From UBA8337 sp038143435 (GTDB lineage Bacteria > Pseudomonadota > Alphaproteobacteria > RS24), in assembly GCA_038143435.1 (NCBI GenBank), contig JAYQLX010000003.1, positions 248,001 to 312,000 of the forward strand: 64,000 bases of DNA. Reading direction: 5' to 3'. The position numbers were made by a program, and so were the translations under genes. The number at the start of each line of letters is the position of its first letter. Position 1 is the first letter of the stretch. Shown here piece after piece: positions 48,807-59,481 of this stretch. Below the pieces are notes generated by a model. The model saw nothing but the letters and a program-made list of their open reading frames with translations. It made no database searches and was not told the DNA's origin.

Positions 48807-50223
48807 AATTCTGATGCCGGCCCTGTCGCCGACCATGGAAAGCGGCAAGATTGCCCAATGGCTGGTCGCTGAAAACGCCACTGTGGCCTCGGGCGATATT
48901 CTCGCCGAGATTGAAACCGATAAAGCGATTGTCGAATTGGAAGCCATTGACGATGGCACCATCGGCAAAATCCTCATCGAAGCAGGCCCCGACCAAATTG
49001 ACGTCAATCGCACCATTGCCGTGTTATTGACCGAAGGCGAAGATGCCAGCGCCATTGAGGCGGCTTTGTCTGATGCCGAACCGTCGGCTGCGGTGGAAGC
49101 GGCCGCTTCTGAAACGGCGGCGGAAGATACGGTCATTCCCCTGGCGGACCACAAAGTTACACAAGACCTCCCAAAACCCGTTCCCCGCCGCGCCGCAAGA
49201 AACGGTTTTGCCGCAAGGCACAAATTTTCGCGATATTCCGATGCGCGAAGCTTTGCGCGACGCCTTGGCGGAAGAAATGCGGCGCGATGGTGATGTCTTT
49301 ATCATGGGCGAAGAAGTGGCCGAATATGAGGGCGCATATAAGGTGACGCAAGGCCTGCTGGCCGAGTTTGGGGCCAAGCGCGTGATTGACACGCCGATTA
49401 CCGAACACGCCATTGCCGGTCTCGGTGTCGGCGCGGCTTTTGCCGGATTGAAGCCGGTGGTCGAGTTTATGACCTTTAATTTCGCCATGCAGGCGATTGA
49501 CCAAATCGTCAATAGTGCGGCCAAGACGCGCTATATGTCGGGTGGTCAGGTTTCTTGCCCGATTGTGTTTCGCGGCCCCAATGGCGTGGCCAGCCGCGTT
49601 GCCGCCCAGCACAGCCAAGATTATTCCAGCTGGTATGCCCATGTGCCGGGGCTTGTGGTGCTCACGCCGGCCGATGCGATGGAAGCCAAAGGGCTGTTGA
49701 AAGCGGCCATTCGTGACCCCAACCCGGTGGTGTTTTTGGAACATGAATTGCTTTATGGCGAGCTTGGCGCTGTGCCTGATTATGATGATTTTGTGCTGCC
49801 CATCGGACGCGCCCGCATTGTGCGCCCCGGGCAATGATGTCACCTTGGTCGCCTATGCGCGCGGCGTCGCCATGGCGTTGCAAGCGGCCGAGCAATTGGC
49901 CGCCATTGGGCTTGGACGCGGAAGTGATTGATTTGCGCAGCCTGCGCCCGCTCGATATGGATACGGTGATTGCCTCGGTTGAGAAAACCAATCGCTTGGT
50001 GACCATTGAAGAAGGCTGGCCGATTTGCTCGGTCGGCTCGGAGATTGCCGCGCAAGTGCAACGCCATGCATTTGATGCTTTGGACGCGCCGATTGAAGCG
50101 GTCAATGGCGCCGATGTGCCCATGCCCTATGCCGTTAATTTGGAAAAACTGGCCTTGCCGCAGCTTGAGCATATTATTGCCGCGGCCAAACGCGCCGCCT
50201 ATTTTCAAGACGCCGCCGAATGA
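48796..50223 (+). CDS. pdhB: pyruvate dehydrogenase E1 beta subunit with N-terminal lipoyl domain (frameshifts)
   Basis: The N-terminal lipoyl domain (MPALSPTMESGKIAQWLV, lipoyl-lysine K43 in EIETDKAIVE) and linker are in the first frame. The E1 beta body (REALRDALAEEMRRDGDVFI, GAYKVTQGL, TPITEHAIAGLGVGAA, GPNGVASRVAAQHSQD) is in a second. NDVTLVAYARGVAM is in a third, and LDAEVIDLRSLRPLD onward in a fourth segment. Shifts lie near 49150-49200, 49832 and 49915. The restored length is about 475 residues. The lipoyl-E1 beta fusion is typical of alphaproteobacteria. The stop overlaps pdhC as ATGA. Confidence 0.92.
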
Positions 50224-51174
50224 GCGCCAATCGCGTAAAAGCATCGCCCTTGGCGCGCCATATGGCCGATGAGGCTGGGCTTGATTTACAAAAAGTCACC
50301 CCGTCCGGGCCCAATGGGCGTATCATTAAGCGCGATATTGAAGCGGCGCAAAAAGCCGGTGGCGCCATAAAAGCCGCCGCGCCGACACTATCCAAAAGGG
50401 AAGGTGGCGCTTTGCATGATGGCATTATGCCGGCCTTGGCCGATGCGCGCGCTTATTACCGGCCCGACCAATATGATGAGCTGCCTTTGGATATGATGCG
50501 TGGGGCGATTGCCACGCGGCTGACCCAATCCATGCAGCAAGTGCCGCATTTTTATTTGACGCGCACGCTGAATATTGACGCGCTGATGGCGCATCGTGGG
50601 CGCCTCAATGCCGCTTTGGCCGAGCGCCCTTTGGCGGACGGTAAAGTAGAAAAAATATCGCTCAATGATTTGATTGTCCGCGCTTGCGCATTGGCCCTTA
50701 TCGATGTGCCTGAGGTCAATGTGTCTTTTGCCGGCGATGCGATTTTGCGCCACCATCATGCTGATATTGGCGTCGCTGTGGCGCTGCCCGACGGGCTGAT
50801 TACGCCGATTGTCAGCAAATGCGATGAAAAACCCATTCGCGCCATCAGCGCCGAGATTAAGGATTTGGCGGCGCGCGCGGCGGAAAAACGGTTAAAGCCG
50901 TCAGAATATGAAGGAGGCTCTTTTTCCGTTTCCAATTTGGGCATGTTCGGCATTGACCAATTCACCGCCGTCATCAATCCGCCGCAAGCGGCGATTTTGG
51001 CGGTTGGCGGGCCGGTGAAGAAACTGATGATGGCGCGATGGCGCGCCGCTCGAACAGACCGATATGCGCGTCACCCTGTCTTGCGATCATCGCGCCATTG
51101 ACGGCGCCATTGGCGCACAATTTTTGGCGACGCTCGCCGATTATGTCGAAAAACCGCTGCTCTTGTCGCTCTGA
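50220..51174 (+). CDS. pdhC: dihydrolipoyl acetyltransferase (PDH E2) lacking a lipoyl domain (one frameshift)
   Basis: This E2 begins directly with the peripheral subunit-binding domain (KASPLARHMADEAGLD, GPNGRIIKRDIE). It continues through a short linker to the acyltransferase domain (PLDMMRGAIATRL, PHFYLTRTLNID, GSFSVSNLGMFGID). One indel near 51031 moves the end into the frame with TLSCDHRAIDGAIGAQFL, which has the catalytic histidine, and the stop is at 51174. The restored length is about 318 residues, against roughly 420-450 for homologues with a lipoyl domain. The ATG overlaps the pdhB stop, so no upstream lipoyl domain can be missing. The complex must use the lipoyl domain on E1 beta. 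Confidence 0.9.
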
Positions 51175-51179
51175 AGCGG

Positions 51180-53955
51180 TTAGCCATAGGCCGAGAAACT
51201 TTGTGCCAATCCTTGGCTGGTCATTTGCACAAGGCGCTGGCAATGCTCCAAAACATGCAGGATTTGCCGACCCCTATCTTCTTGACCATTGGCCGAGGCC
51301 GGATAGGTGGCGGATAAAGTATCAATCACATGATTGAAATCAAAATTGCAAATGCGTTCCATAATCTCATCGCGCGTGGCGCCGGGCGGGGCATTGATCG
51401 GCAGGCCGGCGCTGGCAAATTGTGCGTGCATTAATATGGCCAGCCGAATGCCGTGAAACAATATTTGGTTTTGTGTTGCCGTATCGGCTTGCGGTGACAG
51501 GCTGAGACTGATGTCATTTTTCTCCGCCTGCATAATGCCGCTCAGCAAATCGCCATCGGCGCGCAAGCGATAGAGCAATTGCCGCAAACGCGGATTGGCA
51601 TTGCGCTGGTAAAGTTGATGCGCAACCGTGCGATATTGCCAATGCGTCGGTTGATTGCCATGCGCGATGGAGCGCGAAATCCAAAAATTCGGATCTTGGA
51701 AATCGCCATAGGCGGCAAGAATTTGCAAATGCGTATTGTGCCAGCTGCCCATTACCATATCCATAATGGTGCGCCCGCGCGGCGATTTTCGGAAAATCAA
51801 ATCAAAGCGGTTCGGGTCAATACGACCGGCACGACCAATGCCGAAAATCACATTGGTCGGCATGGCCAATTGCTGCAAAATCGCATTATGCGGAATGGCG
51901 CGAATGCGGCGCGGCGTGAAAGTCGATTGCGCCAGCGGGCCGCTGGCTTGGCGAATTTCCGGTCGCGAGCCTGATGGAATGAGGAAATTACGCGCAAAGC
52001 CGGACAAGACATAACGATAATCATCATCATGATAGAGACTGTCTTGCTGGTTGATGACCTCATTATAAAAATCCCAGACAAAATCGGCATCGGCATAAAA
52101 TTCATCGTCGCCGGCCGCCTCGGTCGGCTGAAAGCGCGCGCATAATAATTGCATCAGCGCCGCTTCGCCCAATTGATTGTCGGCAAACCATAAAAACCCG
52201 TCGCCGCCTTGAAAGCTAAACTCATGGGTCAGGGCAATATGATGACGGCGAAAGCGGTCCACCACCCATGGGCTCATAATATAATCCATGCGCTGGGTCA
52301 GTGTGCCGGGATGGCCGCCGCGCCCGATGGACTCGCCATGCGTGTTGAACACCAAAGCGCGCATATCGGTCAAACCGCTATCGGCAATGGCGCTGGCGAG
52401 ATGCGATTGCAGCCTTTCCACCGCCAAAACCGCTGCGATTTGGCCCATAAAGCGTCCGGCATCGGAAAAGCCGGTTTGCACGGCAATGACGCCGCGCTGT
52501 TTGACATGGGCGCGATAGGCCGGTTGCTCCAGCATTTGCGCCACCACGCGTCCCCCATTGCGCAAAGCATGCGGGGTTTCAAAAAGCGGTGAAATATCCA
52601 ATTGCGCGGCGACGCCGTAATAGCGCGCCAAAGCCAAAGCGCTCAAAACAATACTGGCTTGGTCGCATTCGGCGATTAAAAACCGTATCGGCATATCGCG
52701 GTCAATATGGGCGAGAATTTGCGCGGCCAGAATAAGCTGGCGATTGACCGTGCTTTCTTGTCGGTCGAGCAAAGCGAAATCGCTTTTTGTGGCTTTTACC
52801 TTTTCGGCAAATTTTGACACGCGGCGCAAGAAAGTGCGCGAGTTTAGGCGGTCATCGCCGGTCACCGGCATATGCGCGCCAATGGCCGTCAAAACCTGTT
52901 GCGCATTGACCCGCAAATGCAGGCGCGCCGTGCCAAGGCCGCAGCGTTTAATATGGGCGCGCAAAATCAACAGCTGGTGTTTGGTTTTGCTTCTGTTTGC
53001 CTGTTTGATGGCCGCATTGAGTGCTTTGAGAGCCGGCGCGCTATCGAGCCAGCGCCCGCTTTGCGCCGTGGTCAGCAATTTGGCGGCGGCCTCCAAATTA
53101 TCATCACGGGTCAAATCTTGCGCAAAGGCCTCTTGCTCGGCTTGCGCAATGGCCAGCGCTTTTTGCGCTTGGGCGATAAAATCGACAAGCCCTTTGGGCG
53201 GCGCGGTTTCGCTTGCGGCAATTGCTTCGCCTTTGGCGCAATAATCGGCCAGCTTGGCTACTTTCTCATCGATTTTGAGACGAATGGTATCGCTCCATTG
53301 AATGTCGCGCCGCCCGTCCAAATCATATCCGACCCAGCTTGCCACAGTGACCAATTGAGGGGTCAATTGATGCCATTGGCGCGGAAAGCTTTTGGCCGCT
53401 TGCGCCAATATCATGGCATTGGCGCGGTCAATCACCTCATGCATGGTGGCGATGCAAGCTTGCGCATCGGCATGCTCATCGCGCAAGCGCGGCGGCTCTT
53501 GGCGAATAATCGCGGCGGCGGAAAGTTTCTTTCTTTTCGGCGCGCCAATGGCGGCGGCCAGCACATGGTCGCGCATGGCATCGGTCATGGCAAAGGTCGG
53601 ATGCGCCGTGGCGACCAGGCCGACCGCTTCGCTTTCGGCCCATTTGCGATAAGCGGCAAAGCCGCCTTTGGCCTGCTGCGCGAGAATTTTTTTGAATTTG
53701 CGCTGCCAGTTTTCCAATTCCGGCAAGTCCGGCCCGCGCCGCCAATTTCTGACCGCGATCGCGCGCGGCCGCGGTGCATAAATCGGTCAAAATGGTTTCA
53801 AGATTATCAAGATTGAGGGCATTGCCCGCCAATTCATCGGATAAGCGATAGGCCAACAATTTGGCGGCATTGGCATGCGGATCATGCGCCCGCATCGGCA
53901 AATAATTCATCAGCTGCCGTCTAAACGCGGCTGCATTATTCAGGGATTGGCTCAT
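51180..53955 (-). CDS. ppc: phosphoenolpyruvate carboxylase, divergent type (one frameshift)
   Basis: PEP carboxylase makes oxaloacetate from PEP and bicarbonate. Recognisable marks are TAHPTFAMTDAMR (the HPT motif), SWVGYDLDGRRD, FNTHGESIGRGGHPGTL, in place of the usual GRGGGP loop context, and SRPEIRQASG with LRAIP-like RIRAIPHNAILQQ. The sequence is otherwise far from the E. coli type, so I am less sure of the function. The N-terminal 70 residues are in another frame, and a shift near 53735 joins ARAGPDLP to ELENWQRKFKKI. The restored length is about 925 residues. ATG 53955 overlaps the eda stop as ATGA, placing ppc in the Entner-Doudoroff operon. Confidence 0.72.
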
Positions 53956-54456
53956 TTTTCTTTCCTCAGAGCGCGAATTTGTTGTTCAGCGAATGAGCCC
54001 AGAGCTTCCCATTCACCTTTGGCGAGGGCTGTTTTGTCAATCATCCAGCTCCCGCCCACAGCAACCACATTGGGCAAGTCCAAATAGTCTAACATATTTT
54101 CCCGATCAATGCCGCCGGTTGGCATAAAAGAAATTTCAGCCAAAGGCGCGGACATGGCTTTCAGCATGGCGGTGCCGCCATTGGCGCTGGCGGAAAAAAT
54201 TTTTGAACCTCATAACCATGCGACAAAGCGGTCAGTGCCTCACTTGGTGTGGCAATGCCGGGAAAAACCGGCACGGTCGCGGTTTCAAATAAATCGAATA
54301 AAGCCGCATTTTCAGAAAATTGCATGCTTCATAATGTTTCTGGCGGTAATCGTGCCGGCGCCAATGTTCCATGGCGGCAACCAGCGGAAAGGCCAGCGGA
54401 TTGACCGGCGTCAAGTCAACACCGCACAATGGGACATTTGAAAAGGGGATATGCAT
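53952..54456 (-). pseudogene. eda: KDPG aldolase, incomplete and frameshifted
   Basis: Eda splits 2-keto-3-deoxy-6-phosphogluconate into pyruvate and glyceraldehyde 3-phosphate. The second half is clear: VPVFPGIATPSEAL, the Schiff-base lysine in VQKFFPA, MLKAMSAPLAEISFMPTGGI and VAVGGSWM. A one-base shift near 54193 separates these. NIGAGTITARNIMKHA at about 54320-54370 is the expected GAGT strand. Between this strand and VPVFPG, and before it, about 20 and 50 residues that family members have cannot be found in any frame. So sequence is missing, or the gene is decayed. The start is not determinable; 54456 is only the nearest ATG. Confidence 0.65.
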
Positions 54457-54516
54457 TTTATTTCTCATATTGAAAATCGCCAGTGGTGCCAGCGGATTGC
54501 CAGCAACCGCAAGAAA

Positions 54517-55369
54517 TCACCTTGCGGCAAAACGGTCAATGGTTTCTTTATCGGTCAAGGAATTTGACAAATGCCGCGCCACACCGCCGGCGACGACAAT
54601 GCCACCGCGCGCGCCGCCGACCAGCGCCATATTGGCAAGGCTGGAAATGATTGCATCGGCCCTGATTTGGCACACATCGCGGCATAGCGCGTCACCGGCT
54701 TCGCCATTTTCGATAATTTCTTGCGGCGATAGGGCCGGGGCTTCAACGCCATGTATTTCGGCAATGGCAGCCGTCAATTCGTCCAAATAGCCGCCGCCGC
54801 AAATGCGTTCCACCGATACCGCATCATGTTTGCGCGAGAGAATATCCAAAACGGCGCGGTCCAAATCATTGCGCGGCACAAATAGGCTATGCCCGCCTTC
54901 GCAGGCCAGCGCTTGCCATTTTCCGTCATCTGGGTATCAATAGGCAGGAGCCGAAACCGGTGCCCGGCCCGGCGACCAGCATCGGCGCATTATCCAGCGC
55001 CTCGCCCTGTTTCAAATCAATATAGCTGTCATCGCCAATACGGGTGACGGAGAATGCCATTGCGGTGAAATCATTCATCAAGCACACTTCATCAATGCGG
55101 CAGCTTTGCGCCAAATCATTGGCATTGAGCTGCCATGACCGATTGGTCAGCTTGACCTCGCCATTATGAATCGGACCGGCCACGGCCAGCACGGCCAAAG
55201 AAGGCCGCACACCGATACGTTCGACAAATTCATTCATCGTATCGTCAAAGCGGTCAAATTGTTGCGCATTGAATTTTTCAAAATCGGATATCACAATTCC
55301 TTGATCATCAGTTGTGCGGGCAATTGCAAAACGTGCATTTGTGCCGCCAATATCACCTACCAGAAACAT
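54517..55369 (-). CDS. glk: glucokinase (frameshifted, C-terminus uncertain)
   Basis: Glk phosphorylates glucose with ATP. The N-terminal ATP-binding motif GDIGGTNARFAIA, LAVAGPI, NDFTAMAFS and VAGPGTGFGSCLL are in the first frame. DDGKWQALACEGGHSLFVP bridges it in a second, and ICGGGYLDELT, GGARGGIVVAGGVA and DKETIDRFAAR are in the third segment. The last 30-40 residues expected in the family are not visible before 54517, where sequence toward eda also seems to be missing. ATG 55369 directly follows the edd stop (TAAATG). Confidence 0.88.
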
Positions 55370-57181
55370 TTACCCCTCCTCAAACGCCACTAAAGACGCC
55401 CCCTGTTCTGCTGAACTGACTTGTTTTTTCAACAAGCCGAATAAATTGCGCCCCAATCCCGGCGCCAAATTTTTGACCTCGGCCGCGGCAAGCGGGCGCG
55501 CCGATAAATCTTCGGCACAGCTCAATTCGCCGCTTTCGCTGTCGAGACGGATCACATCGCCATCGCGCAATTTGGCCAATGGCCCGCCTTGCGCCGCTTC
55601 CGGCGTGACATGAATGGCCGCCGGCACTTTGCCCGAAGCGCCCGACATGCGCCCATCGGTCACCAATGCAGTTTTGAAACCGCGCTCCTGCAACACTGTC
55701 AAAGCAGGCGTCAGCTTGTGCAATTCCGGCATGCCATTGGCCGCCGGTCCTTGAAAACGCAAAACGATAATCGCATCACCATCCAATTGACCGGCCTCAA
55801 ACGCCTCTTGCACGGCGTTTTGGTCGTGGAAAATGCGCGCCGGTGCTTCGACAATGCGATGCGCATCGGCAACCGCCGAGACTTTGACAATGGCGCGGCC
55901 CAAATTGCCGTCGAGCAAACGCATGCCGCCTTCCGCGTCAAACGGGGCGCTGCAATCGGCGAGAATATCCTTATCGCCACTTCGTGCGGCCCCGTCGCGC
56001 CACACAAGCTGCCGGTCTTCCAATACCGGCTCTTGGCGATAAGCGTTTAAACCGTGTCCAAAGACGGTCTGCACGTCATCATGCAAAAGGCCATTATCCA
56101 ATAATGTGCCAATAACAAAACCAATACCGCCGGCGGCGTGGAAATGGTTCACATCGGCTTGGCCATTGGGATAGACTTTGGCCAAGAGCGGAATGATTTT
56201 CGACAAATCGTCGAAATCTTGCCAATCGATCAAAATGCCGGCGGCGCGGGCAATGGCCGGCAAATGCAAGGTATGATTGGTCGAGCCGCCCGTGGCCAAC
56301 AGTCCAATCATGCCGTTAATCACGGCTTTCTCGTCAATAATATCGGCCAATGCGCATGGGCGCTCGCCATAAGATGACAGCGCTGCCGCTTGCGTTGTGG
56401 CGGCGCGGGTCAGCGCGTCGCGCAAATCCGTATCGGGCGGCACAAAGGCGGCGCCGGGCATATGCAGCCCCATAAATTCCATCAGCATTTGATTGGAATT
56501 GGCGGTGCCGTAAAATGTGCATGTGCCGGCGCTGTGATAGCTGTCGCATTCGGCTTGCAATAATTCTTCGCGGCTTGCTTTGCCTTCGGCATAAAGGTTA
56601 CGAATGCGGGCTTTTTCGCTATTCGGCAATCCCGATGCCATCGGGCCTGACGGTACGAAAATGGCCGGCAAATGGCCGAATTGTAATGCGCCGATGAGCA
56701 AGCCGGGGACAATCTTGTCGCAAATGCCGAGATAAAGCGCGGCATCAAAACTATTATGCGATAAGGCAATGGCCGTGCTCATGGCGATGACATCGCGCGA
56801 AAATAAAGACAATTCCATGCCCGGCTGGCCTTGCGTGACGCCGTCGCACATGGCCGGCACGCCACCGGCAAATTGCGCCGTCGCATTGCACTTGCGCGCC
56901 GCTTCACGAATCAGATCGGGATAACGATGATAGGGCTGGTGCGCCGACAGCATGTCATTATAGGCGCTGATAATGGCAATATTCGGCCAATCACCGCCGA
57001 GCAGAGCCTTTTTGTCATGCGCCGGACAGGCGGCAAAAGCATGCGCCTGATTGCCGGCCGACAGCGTATCGCGACCTTTCGGCAAATCGCGCGCCGCGGC
57101 GACGCCATCCAAATAGGACTGCCGTGTCGTCGCTGAGCGCGCAATGATACGGGCGGTGATTTTTTCCAATGCGGCGTGCAT
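55370..57181 (-). CDS. edd: phosphogluconate dehydratase
   Basis: Edd converts 6-phosphogluconate to 2-keto-3-deoxy-6-phosphogluconate and needs a [4Fe-4S] cluster. The 603-residue protein is intact. It shows AIISAYNDMLSAHQPY, the cluster cysteines in MCDGVTQGQPGMELS and LGICDKIVPG, GTCTFYGTANSNQM, TDGRMSGASGKVPAAIH, and the family end. ATG 57181 overlaps the pgl stop (TAATG); longer starts would run into pgl. It is the best-preserved gene in this operon. Confidence 0.97.
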   Translation of the reverse strand: MHAALEKITARIIARSATTRQSYLDGVAAARDLPKGRDTLSAGNQAHAFAACPAHDKKALLGGDWPNIAIISAYNDMLSAHQPYHRYPDLIREAARKCNATAQFAGGVPAMCDGVTQGQPGMELSLFSRDVIAMSTAIALSHNSFDAALYLGICDKIVPGLLIGALQFGHLPAIFVPSGPMASGLPNSEKARIRNLYAEGKASREELLQAECDSYHSAGTCTFYGTANSNQMLMEFMGLHMPGAAFVPPDTDLRDALTRAATTQAAALSSYGERPCALADIIDEKAVINGMIGLLATGGSTNHTLHLPAIARAAGILIDWQDFDDLSKIIPLLAKVYPNGQADVNHFHAAGGIGFVIGTLLDNGLLHDDVQTVFGHGLNAYRQEPVLEDRQLVWRDGAARSGDKDILADCSAPFDAEGGMRLLDGNLGRAIVKVSAVADAHRIVEAPARIFHDQNAVQEAFEAGQLDGDAIIVLRFQGPAANGMPELHKLTPALTVLQERGFKTALVTDGRMSGASGKVPAAIHVTPEAAQGGPLAKLRDGDVIRLDSESGELSCAEDLSARPLAAAEVKNLAPGLGRNLFGLLKKQVSSAEQGASLVAFEEG

Positions 57182-57893
57182 TAGCCGTCCCCCCGCAAAG
57201 CAAAAATTTGCAAGCGTGCGCCCAAAATGGCGGCGGCGCGGGCTATCGGGCTGGCTGGCGATGGTGATGATAAGCAATCTTCCAATAGGGCGATTTTGCT
57301 GTCGCCTTTAATGATGAGAAAGGCCTTGCGGCTGAGCGCCAACATGGCACCGGTAATGGTCATACGGTGCACATAATCGCCGGTCACCGTGCTTTGCGGC
57401 GCGGTCAAACCGGCCACCATTTGCGGCGCATCGGCACTGCTGACCGCTTCATATTCAGCCGCTTCGGCAAACCATGATGCGGTATGGGTGTCGGGCCCCA
57501 TGCCCAAAATGGACAGGCTGGGCTGCGGCAAGGCGCGATAAACCGCATCGATTTCATCAGCTGCTTGATGCGGCGTGGTGGCGGGTGTTTTCATCGGCGT
57601 GAAAGCGCGCCGCTTTGGCGGCGCCGGTCATTAACGTGCGTTTCACCAATGCGGCATTGGAGCCCGCATCATCTTCATCGACCCAACGCTCATCGACCAA
57701 AGCCACATCAATGTTTTGCCAAGCCAGCTCGACTTGCCCGAGCGCCGCATAAAAATCGCAAGGGCTGCTGCCGCCCGATAATAAAAGCCCATGGCGGACC
57801 GGGCGCGTCTAAAGCAAAACACGCATCATTGACCAGAGCGGCGGTCATATCGGCATTACTGTTGAACAGGGAAATCGTATGCGCTGCGGTCAT
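57181..57893 (-). CDS. pgl: 6-phosphogluconolactonase (frameshifted)
   Basis: Pgl hydrolyses 6-phosphogluconolactone. The N-terminal 30 residues are in one frame. RHGLLLSGGSSPCDFYAAL and VDVALVDERWV-type sequence (NIDVALVDERWVDEDDAGSN) are in a second, and SILGMGPDTHTASWF and DYVHRMTITGAMLALSRKAF in a third. The shifts are near 57800 and 57597. The restored length is about 237 residues. The ATG at 57893 overlaps the zwf stop (ATGA), and the stop overlaps the edd start. Confidence 0.9.
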
Positions 57894-59376
57894 TGGGCGG
57901 TCATCTCCTCAGGCTGCCACCAGGCGCGCCCGTCGCGGTCGAGCAGCAGCGAGGCTTGCAGCGGGCCATCTGTGCCGGCCGCATAATATTCCAATTTTTG
58001 CTCGGCGCGGTCCCATGCTGACAATAAATCATCGGTCCACGCCCATGCGGCGCGCACTTCTTCCTGGCCCATGAACAAAGCGAGATTGCCGCGCACCACA
58101 TCCATTAACAGCCGTTCATAGGCATCGGGATATTTGACGGTAGAAAAGCTGCGCGCATAAGACAGGTCAAGCGGTATGGATTTCAAACTCATATGGCCGG
58201 GGCCCGGCTCCTTGACTTGCATGTAAAGCTGCATGCCCTCATCGGGTTGCAGACGCAACACCAGACGATTGGGCTGGTTGAAGCCGTCACCGAAGAGATT
58301 ATGCGGCGTTGATTTGAACTGGATGACGATTTCCGAGCGGCGCTTGGCCATGCGCTTGCCGGTGCGCAAATAGAACGGCACGCCAGCCCAGCGCCAATTG
58401 GCAATTTCGGTTTTAATCGCGGCATAGGTTTCGGTGCGGCTGTTTTTCAAGGCCTCGGGCAGGCTGTCAATATAGCCCGGCACGCGATTATCTTCGATGT
58501 GACCGGCATTATATTGCGCGCGCACCGTATCATTGGCGATATTGGCGGCATCAAACCCTTTCAGCGCACGCAGCACTTTGATTTTTTCGCCGCGCACATT
58601 TTCCGCATCCAAAGAATTGGGCGGCTCCATAGCAATCAGGCAAAGCAATTGCAGTAAATGATTTTGCACAATATCGCGCACCGCGCCGGCGCTGTTATAA
58701 TATGCATCGCGCCCTTCAGCGCCCAACGTTTCGGCAACGGTGATTTGAATATGATCAATCGAGCGGTTCGACCAAAGCGGCTCGAACAGCATATTGGCAA
58801 AACGCAAAATCAGCAGATTTTGTACCGTCTCTTTGCCGAGATAATGGTCCATGCGGAAAATATGATGCTCGTCAAAAACCGCGCCGACGCCCTTATTAAT
58901 CTCATCGGCGCTTTGCAAATCCGACCCAATGGGTTTTTCCAACACCACGCGGGCGCCGGCATTTTTCAAACCGGCCTTGCCGAGCGCTTCGCAAATCGGC
59001 ACATAAAGGCGCGGCGCCACGGCGAGGTAAAAATGCGCGGGCGCGCATCTTGTGACAAGCGCATTTTTCACGCCATCCCAATCGGCCTTTGCATCTGTGG
59101 CATCAATGTCGAAATAGCACAAGCAAGCGCGGCAAATTTCCGCCATTTATCTTCCTCGAAACTGTCGGTTGCGGCGCTGCAACTGTCGCGCACCAAATCG
59201 AGAAACGCATCGGCCTGCATGGCACCGCGCGCCACGCCGATAATGCGGCTGGTATCGTCAATCTGGCCGTCGCAATAACGGTGGAATAAAGCCGGCAAAA
59301 GTTTTTGCCGCGATAAATCACCGGTGACGCCGAAAATCACGATATCAAAAGGTTCGACGGGCACGAACTCTGCCAC
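57890..59376 (-). CDS. zwf: glucose-6-phosphate dehydrogenase (frameshifted)
   Basis: Zwf starts both the Entner-Doudoroff and oxidative pentose phosphate routes. The NADP loop FGVTGDLSRQKLLPALF is in the first frame, followed after a shift near 59120 by CYFDIDATD, VVLEKPIGSDL, the active-site RMDHYLGKETVQNL, and GVPFYLRTGKRM. The restored length is about 495 residues. The start is GTG 59376 with GGAGA six bases upstream. The -35 box of its promoter overlaps a palindromic operator 45 bases before the start. It is the first gene of zwf-pgl-edd-glk-eda-ppc. Confidence 0.94.
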
Positions 59377-59405
59377 GGCAATCTCCTAGCCAAAGAATGA
59401 GCGCC

Positions 59406-59435
59406 AAAATAGCGCTAAGATGACAACGTTGTCAA
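59406..59435 (-). promoter_or_regulatory. zwf promoter with LacI-type operator
   Basis: The perfect 14-base palindrome TGACAACGTTGTCA is at 59421-59434. On the minus strand its edge forms TTGACA (59430-59435). After a 17-base spacer comes CTATTT (59407-59412), or TATTTT with 18 bases. An operator over the -35 box implies repression. The adjacent LacI-family gene is the likely regulator. Confidence 0.75.
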
Positions 59436-59481
59436 ACGGCGTGTAAAAATGCTTTTTTCTTTGCGATAATGCGCCAGAAAT

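Noticed and set aside
52872..53816. 314-residue plus-strand open frame opposite ppc
   Set aside because: Shadow of the minus-strand gene. No domain, start signal or neighbour supports it.
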